Source of the DNA: GCA-2725625 sp964574215
GTDB lineage: Bacteria; Pseudomonadota; Alphaproteobacteria; Rhodospirillales; UBA2165
NCBI GenBank assembly: GCA_964574215.1
Contig: CAZNLR010000013.1
Span: forward strand, 1 to 64,000
Direction: 5' to 3'
DNA: 64,000 bases
In this document: positions 24,524 through 33,713 of the stretch, in pieces
Position numbering within the stretch: position 1 is the stretch's first letter
How the letters are laid out: the number at the start of each line of letters is the position of its first letter
Translations under genes and position numbers: made by a program
Notes under the pieces: generated by a model
Seen by the model: the letters and a program-made list of their open reading frames with translations, nothing else
Told to the model about the DNA's origin: nothing
Database searches by the model: none

Positions 24524-25522
24524 ATGCAAATTAGCACCCCTCAAATGGGCGTTCCTGGTGATCAACTCGCCTATGCGCCGGCATACCAGGCACCGACCGA
24601 AAAACCTGCACAATCTGGAGATTCATCCGGTAAAATCCAGGATTCGGGTGATTTTGATTTGTTCGGTAAGGATGGTTTTTCCTTTTGGGATTTGGTCGAC
24701 ATCATCAATCCCCTGCAACATATCCCTGTGATCTCAACCATCTACCGGTCTCTGACCGGCGACGAAATAGATCATGGGGCGAAGATTGCCGGCGGCGCCC
24801 TGTTTGGTGGACCTTTAGGCGCCGCCTCTTCGGTAATTGACGTGGCGGTCTCTCACAGTACGGGCAAGGACCTCGGCGAACATGCCATGGCTTTCCTGCA
24901 GAATGAAGAAAATACACCGACGCCAAATTCTCCGTCCGATCCGGTTGAGGTGGCGGCTCTGCAAGGATTTGCGGCGGCGAATAATCCAACCGCCGGTCCC
25001 GTCGTCCAAAGCCAGGCACGTGAGCCGCAAGCACCTTTGGCCCTGATCGCCCAGGAAAGCGCCCGGGAAAACACTCTGGAAAGCGCTCGGCAATCAAACC
25101 CCGCCGGTATGACTGCCATTCCCATTGCCAGGGACACTTTTGCCGAACGCGTCGCCGCCTACGCGCCCAAGCAGGCAAGGCCCCGGAACTTGACCCCTCG
25201 AACTGCACCGGATTTAGGCCTGCTGGCAGATATCAGCAGGCCCTCCAACAAGCCAGTTCCCCTGACGCCAAAATATTCCGCGACCGAGCCGGACGCGGGC
25301 GACAAAAAACCCCCTGCAAATTTGAACCCGACCAACACCGACACCGCTAGCCAGCGCGCCCGGCTGGCATACGAAAAAGCCCAGCTGATGTCCGAAGAAA
25401 TATCCGACGGCTGGGTCTATCAAGCCATACTTCAAGCCATGGATAAGTATCAGGGCGGCGCCATTGACGGCGCGTCTCTCAAGGATAGCGGCGAGGATAC
25501 GGAACTGCCGATGATCCATTAA
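24524..25522 (+). CDS. unknown protein under sigma-54 control
   Basis: 332 residues. The N-terminal 50 residues are polar. Residues about 50-125 hold the only conserved-looking block, FSFWDLVDIINPLQHIPVI followed by a short ...YRSLTGDEI and a glycine-rich GAKIAGGALFGGPLGAAS, which recalls a glycine-zipper membrane hairpin. The rest is Pro/Ala/Ser-rich and disordered until a short helix near the C-terminus (RARLAYEKAQLMSEE). I recall similar blocks in unnamed alphaproteobacterial proteins but no function. A consensus sigma-54 promoter with an upstream palindrome precedes it, and the L,D-transpeptidase gene follows by 16 bases. A flagellar or envelope role is a guess. Confidence 0.7.
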   Translation: MQISTPQMGVPGDQLAYAPAYQAPTEKPAQSGDSSGKIQDSGDFDLFGKDGFSFWDLVDIINPLQHIPVISTIYRSLTGDEIDHGAKIAGGALFGGPLGAASSVIDVAVSHSTGKDLGEHAMAFLQNEENTPTPNSPSDPVEVAALQGFAAANNPTAGPVVQSQAREPQAPLALIAQESARENTLESARQSNPAGMTAIPIARDTFAERVAAYAPKQARPRNLTPRTAPDLGLLADISRPSNKPVPLTPKYSATEPDAGDKKPPANLNPTNTDTASQRARLAYEKAQLMSEEISDGWVYQAILQAMDKYQGGAIDGASLKDSGEDTELPMIH

Positions 25523-25538
25523 TCAGTTCGGGGTGAGC

Positions 25539-26072
25539 ATGCTGACAAAAACGACGGAGAACTGTCTTGTTGTTACACCTGCCAATGAATCGCGTGGTTA
25601 CGTTCGCTGGCAGGACCGAACTTTTGATTGCGCCCTGGGTAAAAGCGGCGTCGCGGTCGAAAAAAGGGAAGGCGATGGCGCTACGCCCCCCGGCCGTTTT
25701 TTGATACGACATATTCTTTACCGACCCGACCGGATCGAAAAACCGTTGAGCGGCCTCCCGATATACGCTCTCGACCGGGACAATGGATGGTGTGATGCGC
25801 CGGATCATCCCGATTACAACCGGTTTGTTCACCTGCCACATGCCGCCCACTGCGAGAAGCTTTGGCGGGAAGATCATATTTATGATCTGATCATTATCCT
25901 CGCCTATAACGATGATCCCGTCCAGCCCGGCAAAGGAAGTGCTATTTTCATGCATGTGGCCCGGCCGGGATTGGAGCCGACCGAGGGATGTATCGCCCTG
26001 GAGGTTGATGACTTATTGGAAATTACGCTTGGTCTGGATAAAGACAGCCTGATTGAAATTCAGCCGTCCTGA
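25539..26072 (+). CDS. L,D-transpeptidase family protein (YkuD-like)
   Basis: 177 residues from ATG 25539, with GGGGTGA just upstream (a GTG at 25533 is the alternative). Motifs are GKSGVAVEKREGDGATPPG, NGWCDAPDHPDYNRFVHLP and the active site FMHVARPGLEPTEGCIAL, with the catalytic Cys in the GC dipeptide. The family makes 3-3 crosslinks or attaches proteins to peptidoglycan. No signal peptide is evident, as in many alphaproteobacterial YkuD-like proteins. It may share the sigma-54 transcript of the preceding gene. Its last 13 bases overlap yggS on the other strand. Confidence 0.85.
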   Translation: MLTKTTENCLVVTPANESRGYVRWQDRTFDCALGKSGVAVEKREGDGATPPGRFLIRHILYRPDRIEKPLSGLPIYALDRDNGWCDAPDHPDYNRFVHLPHAAHCEKLWREDHIYDLIIILAYNDDPVQPGKGSAIFMHVARPGLEPTEGCIALEVDDLLEITLGLDKDSLIEIQPS

Positions 26073-26800
26073 AGTTGACTGTCTTTCTTGTGGTAATCTT
26101 CCTGGTGATAGTTTCCTCTGGGCCCGAAGATTGCCGTTCCCACCCGGACGAGAGTTGCACCAAATTGGACGGCGATTTCGTAGTCGGCGCTCATGCCCAT
26201 GCTGAGTTCTTTCAGGCCGTTGCGCTCGGCTATTTGGCGCAGCAGCGCAAAATGCAAGGAAGCCTCTTCATCCACCGGCGGGATACACATCAAGCCCCGG
26301 ATTGGGAGCTCGAACTCTTCCAAACATTGGCGGATAAATTTATCGGCCCCATTGGGTAAAACGCCAGCTTTTTGCGGCTCGGCGCCGGTATTTACTTGAA
26401 TAAAACAATCAGGACGGCGGCCGATTTCGTCCATGTGCCGCGCCAAGGCTCGCGCCAGCTTCAGGCGGTCTACGGTTTCAATCACATCGAACAGCCCGAC
26501 TGCCAGGGCCGATTTGTTGCGTTGCAGCGGTCCAATCAAATGCAGTTTGGCGTCTGCGTATTTTTCCTTGAGGAGCGGCCATTTGGATTCCGATTCCTGC
26601 ACCCGGTTTTCACCAAATAGAAGATGGCCGGCTTCAATGGCTGCTTCAATTTTTTCCGGTGGGTGGGTTTTGGTTACGGCTACGAGCCGCACAGCATCCG
26701 CAGCGCGGCCTGCTGCAACGGCAGCGCCTTCGATTGAAGCTTTGACCGTCTTGAGATTATTGGCGATATTCACGGTTGATGATTTTTCCTGAGAATTCAT
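26060..26800 (-). CDS. yggS: YggS family PLP homeostasis protein
   Basis: 246 residues. The PLP-binding lysine is Lys44 in RLVAVTKTHP; FGENRVQE, HLIGPLQRNK, CFIQVNTGAEPQKAG, LSMGMSADYEIAVQFGATLVRVGTAIFG complete the family pattern, a single-domain alanine-racemase fold. These proteins bind and buffer pyridoxal phosphate rather than catalyse a known reaction. The C-terminus carries an unusual His/Gln/Lys-rich tail of about 18 residues (NYHQEDYHKKDSQLQDG). It converges on the L,D-transpeptidase gene, overlapping it by 13 bases. Confidence 0.93.
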   Translation of the reverse strand: MNSQEKSSTVNIANNLKTVKASIEGAAVAAGRAADAVRLVAVTKTHPPEKIEAAIEAGHLLFGENRVQESESKWPLLKEKYADAKLHLIGPLQRNKSALAVGLFDVIETVDRLKLARALARHMDEIGRRPDCFIQVNTGAEPQKAGVLPNGADKFIRQCLEEFELPIRGLMCIPPVDEEASLHFALLRQIAERNGLKELSMGMSADYEIAVQFGATLVRVGTAIFGPRGNYHQEDYHKKDSQLQDG

Positions 26801-26858
26801 TTGTTAAAATCACATCAGCTGTAGCGAGAAATCCTGCAATTATAACCGGTTAATAAGC

Positions 26859-27503
26859 GTGACCATATCATCGATTGCCAGAAGGCTCAATTTTACGGCG
26901 GGCGTGCCTCCATGGTTGCCACCATTGATATTGGTGACAGACGAAACCAGGCTTGCCGATCCCCTGCCGGTATTGAATTCACTGCCGCCGGGCACGGGCG
27001 TTTTACTGCGACACTATGAGACGCCCCATCGGCTTGAGTTGGCGCAGGAAATTGCGTCAATCTGTCGACGTAATAGACTGTTGTTTTTGTTGGCCGGCGA
27101 TGCAGACCTGGCATTCACAGTTAATGCAGACGGACTTCATCTTCCGGACTATATGGTGCGAAACCCGCCGTTGACTGCACGGATATGGCGCCGACACCCG
27201 GGAAAACTCGTAACCGCAGCCGCCCATAGCCGGTTTTCACTTTTAAAGGCCGGTGAATTGGGCGCCGATGCGGCGTTGCTGTCCCCGGTTTTTCCGACCA
27301 AAAGCCATCCGAGCCGAACAGCATTGGGTAGCACGCGATTCACCGCCTGGGTCCGGTCCGGTCCATTGCCGGTTTATGCCCTGGGTGGTTTATCGGCAAA
27401 AAATGGATCCAGGCTCTTCGGCACCGGCGCTATAGGTATTGCCGGAATTAGCGGGATCGATGCTGAGTTTTATTCGGGTGATTTTGCCGGTGAAGCCAAA
27501 TGA
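26859..27503 (+). CDS. ThiE-like thiamine phosphate synthase family protein
   Basis: 214 residues. A (beta/alpha)8 fold of the ThiE/TenI type: PPLILVTDETR at the start, LLRHYE, LLAGDADLAFTVNADGLHLP, VTAAAHSRFSLLKAGELGADAALLSPVFPTKSHP and YALGGLSAKN. True ThiE joins the pyrimidine and thiazole halves of thiamine. This sequence lacks some pyrophosphate-binding residues I would expect (the usual NDR motif is not evident), so it may be a TenI-like homologue. Its stop overlaps the next gene start (ATGA), so the two are translated together. Confidence 0.75.
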   Translation: MTISSIARRLNFTAGVPPWLPPLILVTDETRLADPLPVLNSLPPGTGVLLRHYETPHRLELAQEIASICRRNRLLFLLAGDADLAFTVNADGLHLPDYMVRNPPLTARIWRRHPGKLVTAAAHSRFSLLKAGELGADAALLSPVFPTKSHPSRTALGSTRFTAWVRSGPLPVYALGGLSAKNGSRLFGTGAIGIAGISGIDAEFYSGDFAGEAK

Positions 27504-28504
27504 GCAGAAGCATCGCCGATCTGGTCAAGTTGGGCGAAGCGGCCATGGAACAGGAGGACTACGATCTGTCCGTCGATTACTTCAATCAGGGTTTGGCGAT
27601 TGAACCGGAAAATTTCGCCGTCCTTTTTGGGATGGCCGAAGTCTTGCGGTTCAGGGAAGACTATAAGGAAGCTGCCGAGTTTTACAGCAAAGCCCAACGC
27701 GTCGACCCGGAGGAATTTTATGGCCATTGGGAAATGGCTTATTCCTACGATATGGCGGGTCAGTTCGCCGAAGCGAAAGCGGGCTATGAAGATTGTTTGC
27801 GGCGCGACCCCAATCATGGCGTGGCGCGCCATCTGTTGTCGGCACTGGTGGGCGAAACATCGGCGGCAGCGCCCAAGGACTATATCGAAGAGCTGTTCGA
27901 CGACTATGCGGAAACCTTCGATGAAAGCCTGTTGAACGATCTCGACTACACCGTACCCGATCTTATCAGGCAAAAACTTGATGTCCTCGACCCCGGCGCC
28001 CGTTACCAAGAAGTGATGGATTTAGGGTGCGGTACAGGATTGGTGGGCGCCGCAATAGGTGAACTTTGCGGCGACATTGATGGTATCGATCTGTCAGCAA
28101 AAATGATCGAACAGGCCGTCAGCAAAAATATATACCGTCGCACCATGGCCGGCGACATTGCCGCCTGTTTCGAGACCGAGACATTTAACAATGCCAAATA
28201 TGACTTGATTGTCGCCGGCGACGTTTTCGTTTATTACGGTGATCTCATTCCGGTCTTTAAATCGGCAAAGGAACATTTGAAAAAGAACGGCCGATTTTTA
28301 TTTACCATTGAAAAGTTGGCGGGTGATAAGGGGGAACCGGGTTACGAAATTCAACGGTCGGGTCGTTTTGCTCATAACCGTAACTATTTGAATTTACTTG
28401 CTAAACGGTGGGATTTTATGGTGGAGACTATTGAAGAAATCGTTCCCCGCAAGGAAGGTGAGTTACTGATATCCGGATATTTGTGCAGTCTGGTGAACGG
28501 GTAA
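27500..28504 (+). CDS. TPR-containing class I SAM methyltransferase
   Basis: 334 residues. Residues about 8-115 form three TPR repeats (DYDLSVDYFNQGLAIEPEN and the next two). A class I methyltransferase follows: motif I DLGCGTG at 174-180, acidic IDGIDLS after it, and DLIVAGDVFVYYGD as motif IV region. TPR-methyltransferases of this type methylate sugars or proteins on the cell surface; substrate unknown. Translation is coupled to the ThiE-like gene. Another TPR-methyltransferase lies convergent 14 bases away. Confidence 0.82.
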   Translation: MSRSIADLVKLGEAAMEQEDYDLSVDYFNQGLAIEPENFAVLFGMAEVLRFREDYKEAAEFYSKAQRVDPEEFYGHWEMAYSYDMAGQFAEAKAGYEDCLRRDPNHGVARHLLSALVGETSAAAPKDYIEELFDDYAETFDESLLNDLDYTVPDLIRQKLDVLDPGARYQEVMDLGCGTGLVGAAIGELCGDIDGIDLSAKMIEQAVSKNIYRRTMAGDIAACFETETFNNAKYDLIVAGDVFVYYGDLIPVFKSAKEHLKKNGRFLFTIEKLAGDKGEPGYEIQRSGRFAHNRNYLNLLAKRWDFMVETIEEIVPRKEGELLISGYLCSLVNG

Positions 28505-28518
28505 TCGCGGCGTCCAGT

Positions 28519-30834
28519 CTAATTTTTAACACACCAAAACAGATACATGCTTCTAAATGTCTGAGGATGTTCAACTTCGAATTGATGCCAAGCCGATAGG
28601 GACGCGCGGGCGGATCGGTCAGTTTGGTAACTGTCAAATTCTCTTATGGTTGCTTGATCGCGCATTTCAAATCCTAGAAATTTCAAACCGAGACTATCCA
28701 ACGCATCGCCAATTTCCGGCAGCTCAAACCGATGTTCTTGGGCATGAAACAACAGGTCCCGGCAGCCGCTTAGACAATAAAAATCCACCGAATTACATAA
28801 TTCCAGCGACCTTTGAATACCTTCATCCGCCTCCAAAATAATGTCCTGCCTGAATTGCCGAATATCATCGGGTGACGCCGAATACCCTTTTTCGGCGACA
28901 ATAGACCGCGCGCGGACAACATCCTGGCGGCCCAGTTCACTGTAGAGACCAATTTTCATGAGACCGCCGGACCGAAGGAGATCAGTCAATACCCGCCAAC
29001 CGGCCATAGGATCGTCAAGGTGATGCAGCACACCGGTGCACTCGATAAGATCAAAGCTTCTGGCCAAATCGCCAAGCTCCAGAATATCTGCCTGGGCGTA
29101 GTCAATATTCGAGATGTTCAGCTCTTCCGTTTTCCTCATGGCATGGGCGATGCTGGTCAGGCTGATGTCCACAGACAAGACCTGCGCGTTAGAAAATCTG
29201 GATGCAGAATGTAAAGTTTGCTGGCCCGTGCCGCAGCCGGCGATCAGAATTTCCGGCGTTGCCGGGGAAATATAATCACCTAGGTCAAAGTAAAGGGGCG
29301 GCGCCGTTAAAACTTCGGCAATCGATCCGCTTTTTTCCTGTGATATGGGCCCGTCCCAACGGGGATACGGATTCTCTTCATACTGCTCACGAACGAGTTG
29401 GGAGACCTCGTGTTGCACCGGCGTCAATTGTGGAATTTTTTCCCGGAGAGACCACTCCACGAGGGGCTCCGTAACTTGCCGCCTAATCAGCTCGGTTTCG
29501 TGATCTGACCGCTCGATATGGCTCAACTTTTCAGCCCACGGAAAGACATGTAGTGGTCGGTATGCACCCATAGCCGCAATAAAGGAAATCGGAATTGGTT
29601 CTTCTTTTTTAGCCAGCGATTCAATATTCCGCTGAAGCTTTTCAACGCTCCCCGACTCTTCATCGGATTCATAAAATACATATTCATTTGAGAAGCACTG
29701 CAATGCCAAAGCTACGGCAAATGCCGCACCATCCTCGTCCGGCACATTTGCCAGACACTCGGCCAACATGGCGCGCCGCAGCAATGTAAGCATCCGTTCA
29801 AAAATTGCCGTGCTTACAGGACCTGCTTCCAATGCTCTTAAAAAAAGAGGAATTGACGATAATTTAACCGCATAACCGGAATAGGATGAAACCAATTCAG
29901 GTTTCCAAGACGCCGTGTTCTCAAGAATTTTGCCAATGTCCGGATGATGACCGAGGGCGTTTAATATTGGCCGAAGAATAAGGGGCCGGTTGATTTTCGG
30001 CTGATCCAGAAGATCCAGGAGGACGGTTAGAAGTTGTTCGTCGGCGGATAAGAAGGATGTCCGTGCGACCGTCGCGGCCATGCCCAGCCAGTACAATTCG
30101 TTTGCCGGGTCCATAGAAACAGCCTGGCGATGACAGGTGAAGGCCTCATCCAGTTTCCCCTGGTCCCGGAGAGTATTAGCCAAATTACTTTGGGCGTCGG
30201 CATTGTTTGGATCGATCGCCAGCACCTTGCGGAAAGCATCGACAGCTTCGTCAAGGCTCCCCAAATTTAGGTAAGCGGCGCCCAGGTTATTTTGGGCATC
30301 AATTGAGTCCGGCTCAATGGTGAGAACTTTTAGATAACAGGTTTTCGCTTCTTCAAAATGCTCATTATCCTGCAATACGTTACCGAGATTGTTGAGGGCC
30401 TTGGCATGATTAGGGGCAATTTTGATGGCCCGGCGAAAATTATTTTCTGCCTCCTCCTGTTGGCCTTGCTCTCTGAGCAATAGCCCGAGATTGTTGTAAG
30501 CGTCGACATCGTTGGTATCGATAATGAGAATTTTTCGGAAACTTGAAATGGCGTCGTCGATCCGTCCCAATTGCTTTTGTGCCAGACCAAGATTATTGAG
30601 GGCGTCGACGAATTGAGGATTGATGGCTAGTGCCCGTTTTATGAAATCAACAGACCCGCTGAAATCCCCCCTCTGATAAGCTATCAAACCTAAGAGGTGC
30701 AGCGCGTCGGAGTGCCCGGGTTCCACCGCCACTACCTGTTGAAAACCGAGTTCGGCTTCCCGAATACGGCCGTTGGCAAGATGCTCCATGGCGATATTAA
30801 AAGCTTGCTCAGCAGGTGGCACGTGATGACCCAA
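28519..30834 (-). CDS. large TPR protein with C-terminal SAM methyltransferase
   Basis: 771 residues. The first 250 or so hold about seven tandem TPRs with the regular NNLGLLLREQGQ-type consensus. A helical middle region (about 260-500) of unknown fold follows. Around residue 530 begins a class I methyltransferase: ILIAGCGTGQQ (motif I), LSVDIS, and FDLIECTGVLHHLDDP (motif IV). Such giant TPR-methyltransferases occur in Rhodospirillales, often near glycan or radical-SAM genes. The target is unknown. It converges on the smaller TPR-methyltransferase, and the radical-SAM gene is divergent from it. Confidence 0.82.
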   Translation of the reverse strand: MGHHVPPAEQAFNIAMEHLANGRIREAELGFQQVVAVEPGHSDALHLLGLIAYQRGDFSGSVDFIKRALAINPQFVDALNNLGLAQKQLGRIDDAISSFRKILIIDTNDVDAYNNLGLLLREQGQQEEAENNFRRAIKIAPNHAKALNNLGNVLQDNEHFEEAKTCYLKVLTIEPDSIDAQNNLGAAYLNLGSLDEAVDAFRKVLAIDPNNADAQSNLANTLRDQGKLDEAFTCHRQAVSMDPANELYWLGMAATVARTSFLSADEQLLTVLLDLLDQPKINRPLILRPILNALGHHPDIGKILENTASWKPELVSSYSGYAVKLSSIPLFLRALEAGPVSTAIFERMLTLLRRAMLAECLANVPDEDGAAFAVALALQCFSNEYVFYESDEESGSVEKLQRNIESLAKKEEPIPISFIAAMGAYRPLHVFPWAEKLSHIERSDHETELIRRQVTEPLVEWSLREKIPQLTPVQHEVSQLVREQYEENPYPRWDGPISQEKSGSIAEVLTAPPLYFDLGDYISPATPEILIAGCGTGQQTLHSASRFSNAQVLSVDISLTSIAHAMRKTEELNISNIDYAQADILELGDLARSFDLIECTGVLHHLDDPMAGWRVLTDLLRSGGLMKIGLYSELGRQDVVRARSIVAEKGYSASPDDIRQFRQDIILEADEGIQRSLELCNSVDFYCLSGCRDLLFHAQEHRFELPEIGDALDSLGLKFLGFEMRDQATIREFDSYQTDRSARASLSAWHQFEVEHPQTFRSMYLFWCVKN

Positions 30835-31063
30835 AATAGGTTGTTTCGATTTTGATGATTATAAATTAGGGCTTTAAAAAAACCATAAACGAGAGGATAT
30901 CCGTTTGAAAGTGGAGAGTCGGAATCCAGAATACTTTTGAAGAAACCTTGGATTCATCTTAGCCTGGATAGAGAGATTCATTACATTTAAACATATTTGG
31001 GATATTACTCATATATTCATTACGATTTTTGACCCTTTAGTTCGATATAAGTGAAGATTTAAA

Positions 31064-32017
31064 ATGGCAATCGGTAAAATTACTGAACGTGTGGACGCTA
31101 TAACGGGAATTAACGACGACCGCCGCGTACCAGCACCGCCCTGTCCACGTAGCGTCAAGATCGAATTGACGGCGCGGTGTAATTTCAATTGTTCTTTTTG
31201 CGCCACCGGTTACAAACTCCGCGACAAACGGGATATGGATTGGGATTTCTACATTAAGTTGCTCAAGGACCTCAAATCGTCCGGCGTCGAGGAAGTGGGC
31301 ATGTTTTATCTGGGGGAAAGCTTTATTCTTCCCTGGCTGCCCGACGCCATTAAGGCTGCAAAAGACGAAGGATTCGAATACGTATTTTTGACCACCAACG
31401 GCTCGCTGTGCACGCCCCAAAAAGTCGAGGCCTGCATGAAAGCGGGATTAGATAGTCTGAAATTTTCGCTCAATTATGCCGATGAGGAACAGTTTACCGA
31501 CATTGCCAAGGTAAATGGCTCCCTCTTTCACAAAATGATCGAAAACGTTAAATCAACCCGTAAAATCAGAGATGAGGGTAGCTATCAATGCGGCGTTTAT
31601 GGGTCCTATATCGACTATGACGGTCAACAGGGTGAGCGAATGAAGGAAAGGGCTGCGGAGCTTGAGCCGTATCTCGATGAAATCTACGCCCTACCCCTTT
31701 ATTCCCAGGCCGATCTGGTAAGCGTCGATGAAAAAGGGCGAGGCTGGGCGATCAAGGGCGGAAATCCGGGCCGGGCGGGAAATATGCGGCCGGCAGTGCC
31801 ATGCTGGTCCCTGTTCACCGAAGCCAGAGTTTCCTTCGACGGCCACCTGTCGGCCTGTTGTTTCGATCACGACGGACGGTTCCGCATGGGAAATCTCAAC
31901 GATGTGCCGTTTTTGGAGGCCTGGACGAGTGAGCAATTTCAAGATTTAAGGCGCCAGCATCTGTCCGGCGACGTGGCCCAATCTATCTGCAAGGAATGTG
32001 TGTCTTACGCATTTTAA
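31064..32017 (+). CDS. radical SAM/SPASM domain protein
   Basis: 317 residues. The radical-SAM cluster motif is CNFNCSFC (Cys39, Cys43, Cys46), placed after VKIELTA. A C-terminal SPASM-type cysteine set follows: Cys247, Cys265-Cys266, Cys309 and Cys312, able to hold an auxiliary iron-sulfur cluster. Such enzymes modify peptides, proteins or sugars by radical chemistry. It stands between a TPR-methyltransferase (divergent) and a porin (convergent). No precursor-peptide gene is visible nearby, which argues against a classical RiPP cluster. Confidence 0.85.
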   Translation: MAIGKITERVDAITGINDDRRVPAPPCPRSVKIELTARCNFNCSFCATGYKLRDKRDMDWDFYIKLLKDLKSSGVEEVGMFYLGESFILPWLPDAIKAAKDEGFEYVFLTTNGSLCTPQKVEACMKAGLDSLKFSLNYADEEQFTDIAKVNGSLFHKMIENVKSTRKIRDEGSYQCGVYGSYIDYDGQQGERMKERAAELEPYLDEIYALPLYSQADLVSVDEKGRGWAIKGGNPGRAGNMRPAVPCWSLFTEARVSFDGHLSACCFDHDGRFRMGNLNDVPFLEAWTSEQFQDLRRQHLSGDVAQSICKECVSYAF

Positions 32018-32103
32018 CTGAGTAAAAGAAATATTTGATAGTTGGGACGGCTTTAATGTGTCGCCTTCTTTTCTTAAGTATAATTTCAACTCAATTGGAC
32101 ATG

Positions 32104-32130
32104 AAAAAGGGGAGCGGCGAACCGCTCCCC
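32104..32130 (-). terminator. intrinsic terminator of the porin gene
   Basis: GGGGAGCGG (32109-32117) and CCGCTCCCC (32122-32130) pair perfectly around CGAA. On the minus strand the stem is followed by TTTTT (32108-32104). It lies 28 bases after the porin stop codon. Confidence 0.92.
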
Positions 32131-32157
32131 AAATTCTATATCAAGTTAACTTCTGAA

Positions 32158-33309
32158 TTAGAAGGCAACGCTGATACCACCGATAACCGCCCAACCATCG
32201 TTGTTGTTGGCGTCATTGGTTGATTCGTCTTCCCAGTCGACACGCATAATCGTACCGAGCAAGGTGACGCCTGGACCCATGGTGTAATTACCACCAACCA
32301 TCAATTTGGAGTGGGAATCGTCACCCGGAACCGCAGCGGTCTGCGGCGTATTGGCGCCCAAATAGGTCACGCCGACTTTAAAGGGTCCGCTAGCATAGGT
32401 TACACCGGCATCCCAAACGGTCATCGCCCGGGAATTTTGAACGGCACCGGCGCTGGTGGTGTCGGTATCGTCCCTGTCTTTATAACCGGCACCGACCGAG
32501 AAGCCGCCAACACCGACCCGACCGGAAACATTCCAGTTCTTGTCCGAAGCAGCGGCGGTGCTCTGGTTAATAACGTAACCAGCGGCCAATTTAAGGTCGA
32601 CGCTGCCCAGCTTGTTAGAATAGGACGCGGTCACGTCATACTTCTGCGAAGCCGTACCGGAAGTACCACCGACAACCGGCTGAACCCGGTCGTCCGCAGA
32701 GGTCGGTGTATAGGCCGCACCAATCTGGAAGCCGTTGAACTTGGGCGTGTAGTAGACGATACGCATATCATCATTGCCGCCGTCGCTCACGCCAGGCGCC
32801 CACATGGTCATAGCAATAGCGCCCGGACGAATGACGAACCAGTCGGCATCCGGAGTGAAGTGAGCAATCGCGCCGGCAAACGGTGCATTGGCCCACAAGA
32901 CCGTATTCGCGGTTTTGGTGGTACCAATACGGATATCACCGAAAGCGCCGGTCAACTTCATGTAAGATTCGTCGATTGAACGGCTACCGTTGTTCCGTTC
33001 CTGCTCGAGAGCCTGATCGGTTTCGAGCTGAACGATAACGTCGACGCGGATACCGTTGTCGAGCTTAGAGCTGCCTTTGAAATGAATTTCAGAATCGTTG
33101 ACAAGGTTAAAGGCATCATAGTGAACCCGCGCGGTTGAATTCGCGGTTGATTCGTAGCTGTCGTCCTGGGTCGCCCAAGCGATCATGGACTTAAAGCCGC
33201 CGCTGATGCTCAGCGACATTTTTTTGGCTGCAGCCTGAGAATCCGTGGCCGAGAAAGCCAAGACACCGGCGGCCGCCAAAGCCGTGGATGTATAAAGTGC
33301 TTTTTTCAT
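32158..33309 (-). CDS. outer-membrane porin
   Basis: 383 residues from ATG 33309 (MKKALYTSTALAAAG), which has AGGAGGAG just upstream; the longer frame to 33396 has none. A signal peptide ends at about residue 26 (DSQA). The mature part has regular amphipathic beta-strands, glycine-rich turns and ends in the aromatic residue Phe (GGISVAF), the outer-membrane insertion signal. It resembles the Gram-negative porin_4 type of alphaproteobacteria. A trimer passing small solutes is assumed; specificity is unknown. Strong ribosome binding site, strong terminator and cleaner codon use suggest high expression. Confidence 0.9.
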   Translation of the reverse strand: MKKALYTSTALAAAGVLAFSATDSQAAAKKMSLSISGGFKSMIAWATQDDSYESTANSTARVHYDAFNLVNDSEIHFKGSSKLDNGIRVDVIVQLETDQALEQERNNGSRSIDESYMKLTGAFGDIRIGTTKTANTVLWANAPFAGAIAHFTPDADWFVIRPGAIAMTMWAPGVSDGGNDDMRIVYYTPKFNGFQIGAAYTPTSADDRVQPVVGGTSGTASQKYDVTASYSNKLGSVDLKLAAGYVINQSTAAASDKNWNVSGRVGVGGFSVGAGYKDRDDTDTTSAGAVQNSRAMTVWDAGVTYASGPFKVGVTYLGANTPQTAAVPGDDSHSKLMVGGNYTMGPGVTLLGTIMRVDWEDESTNDANNNDGWAVIGGISVAF

Positions 33310-33713
33310 GTTACTCCTCCTAATTTTCCCACACCCCTTTGACAGGAATTGCCGAAATCGGGCTTGGAAATAGTCAATCGGGTAGGATAAAGCCACGAAC
33401 CCGGTTTGTGGTCAACTGTAGATCGGCCTAATTGTGGTATTAAATCATCTAGCGTTGTAAAATTACAACATTTGAAAATTGTAAGGTTTTAGCGCCGTTG
33501 GGAGTAACTTTTCATAATGTGTGTTTTTTTTGTAATAGTCCCAGTGACGATAATATTATCAGAATTATTGGATAAATTTGACCATTTTGAACAAATTTCA
33601 ACCCGTTAAATGCGATTCGTCGAAATTTGGCCGTAATATGCTGGAAAATAACCGAAAATTTAGTTAAAAGGAATATATCAGAAAAAATCAATAAAATTGA
33701 TCGAGGAATAAAA
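33310..33713. other. AT-rich intergenic region before porin and lipoprotein genes
   Basis: A 404-base gap of very low GC between divergent genes. It holds the inverted repeat GTTGTAA-AA-TTACAAC (33454-33469) and the palindrome GATAATATTATC (33549-33560). Open frames here are short and lack ribosome binding sites. Promoters of both genes must lie in it, but no box is convincing. Confidence 0.5.

Noticed and set aside
31064..32017. Radical-SAM gene as part of a RiPP cluster
   Set aside because: No small precursor gene, peptidase or exporter is visible within several kb on either side.
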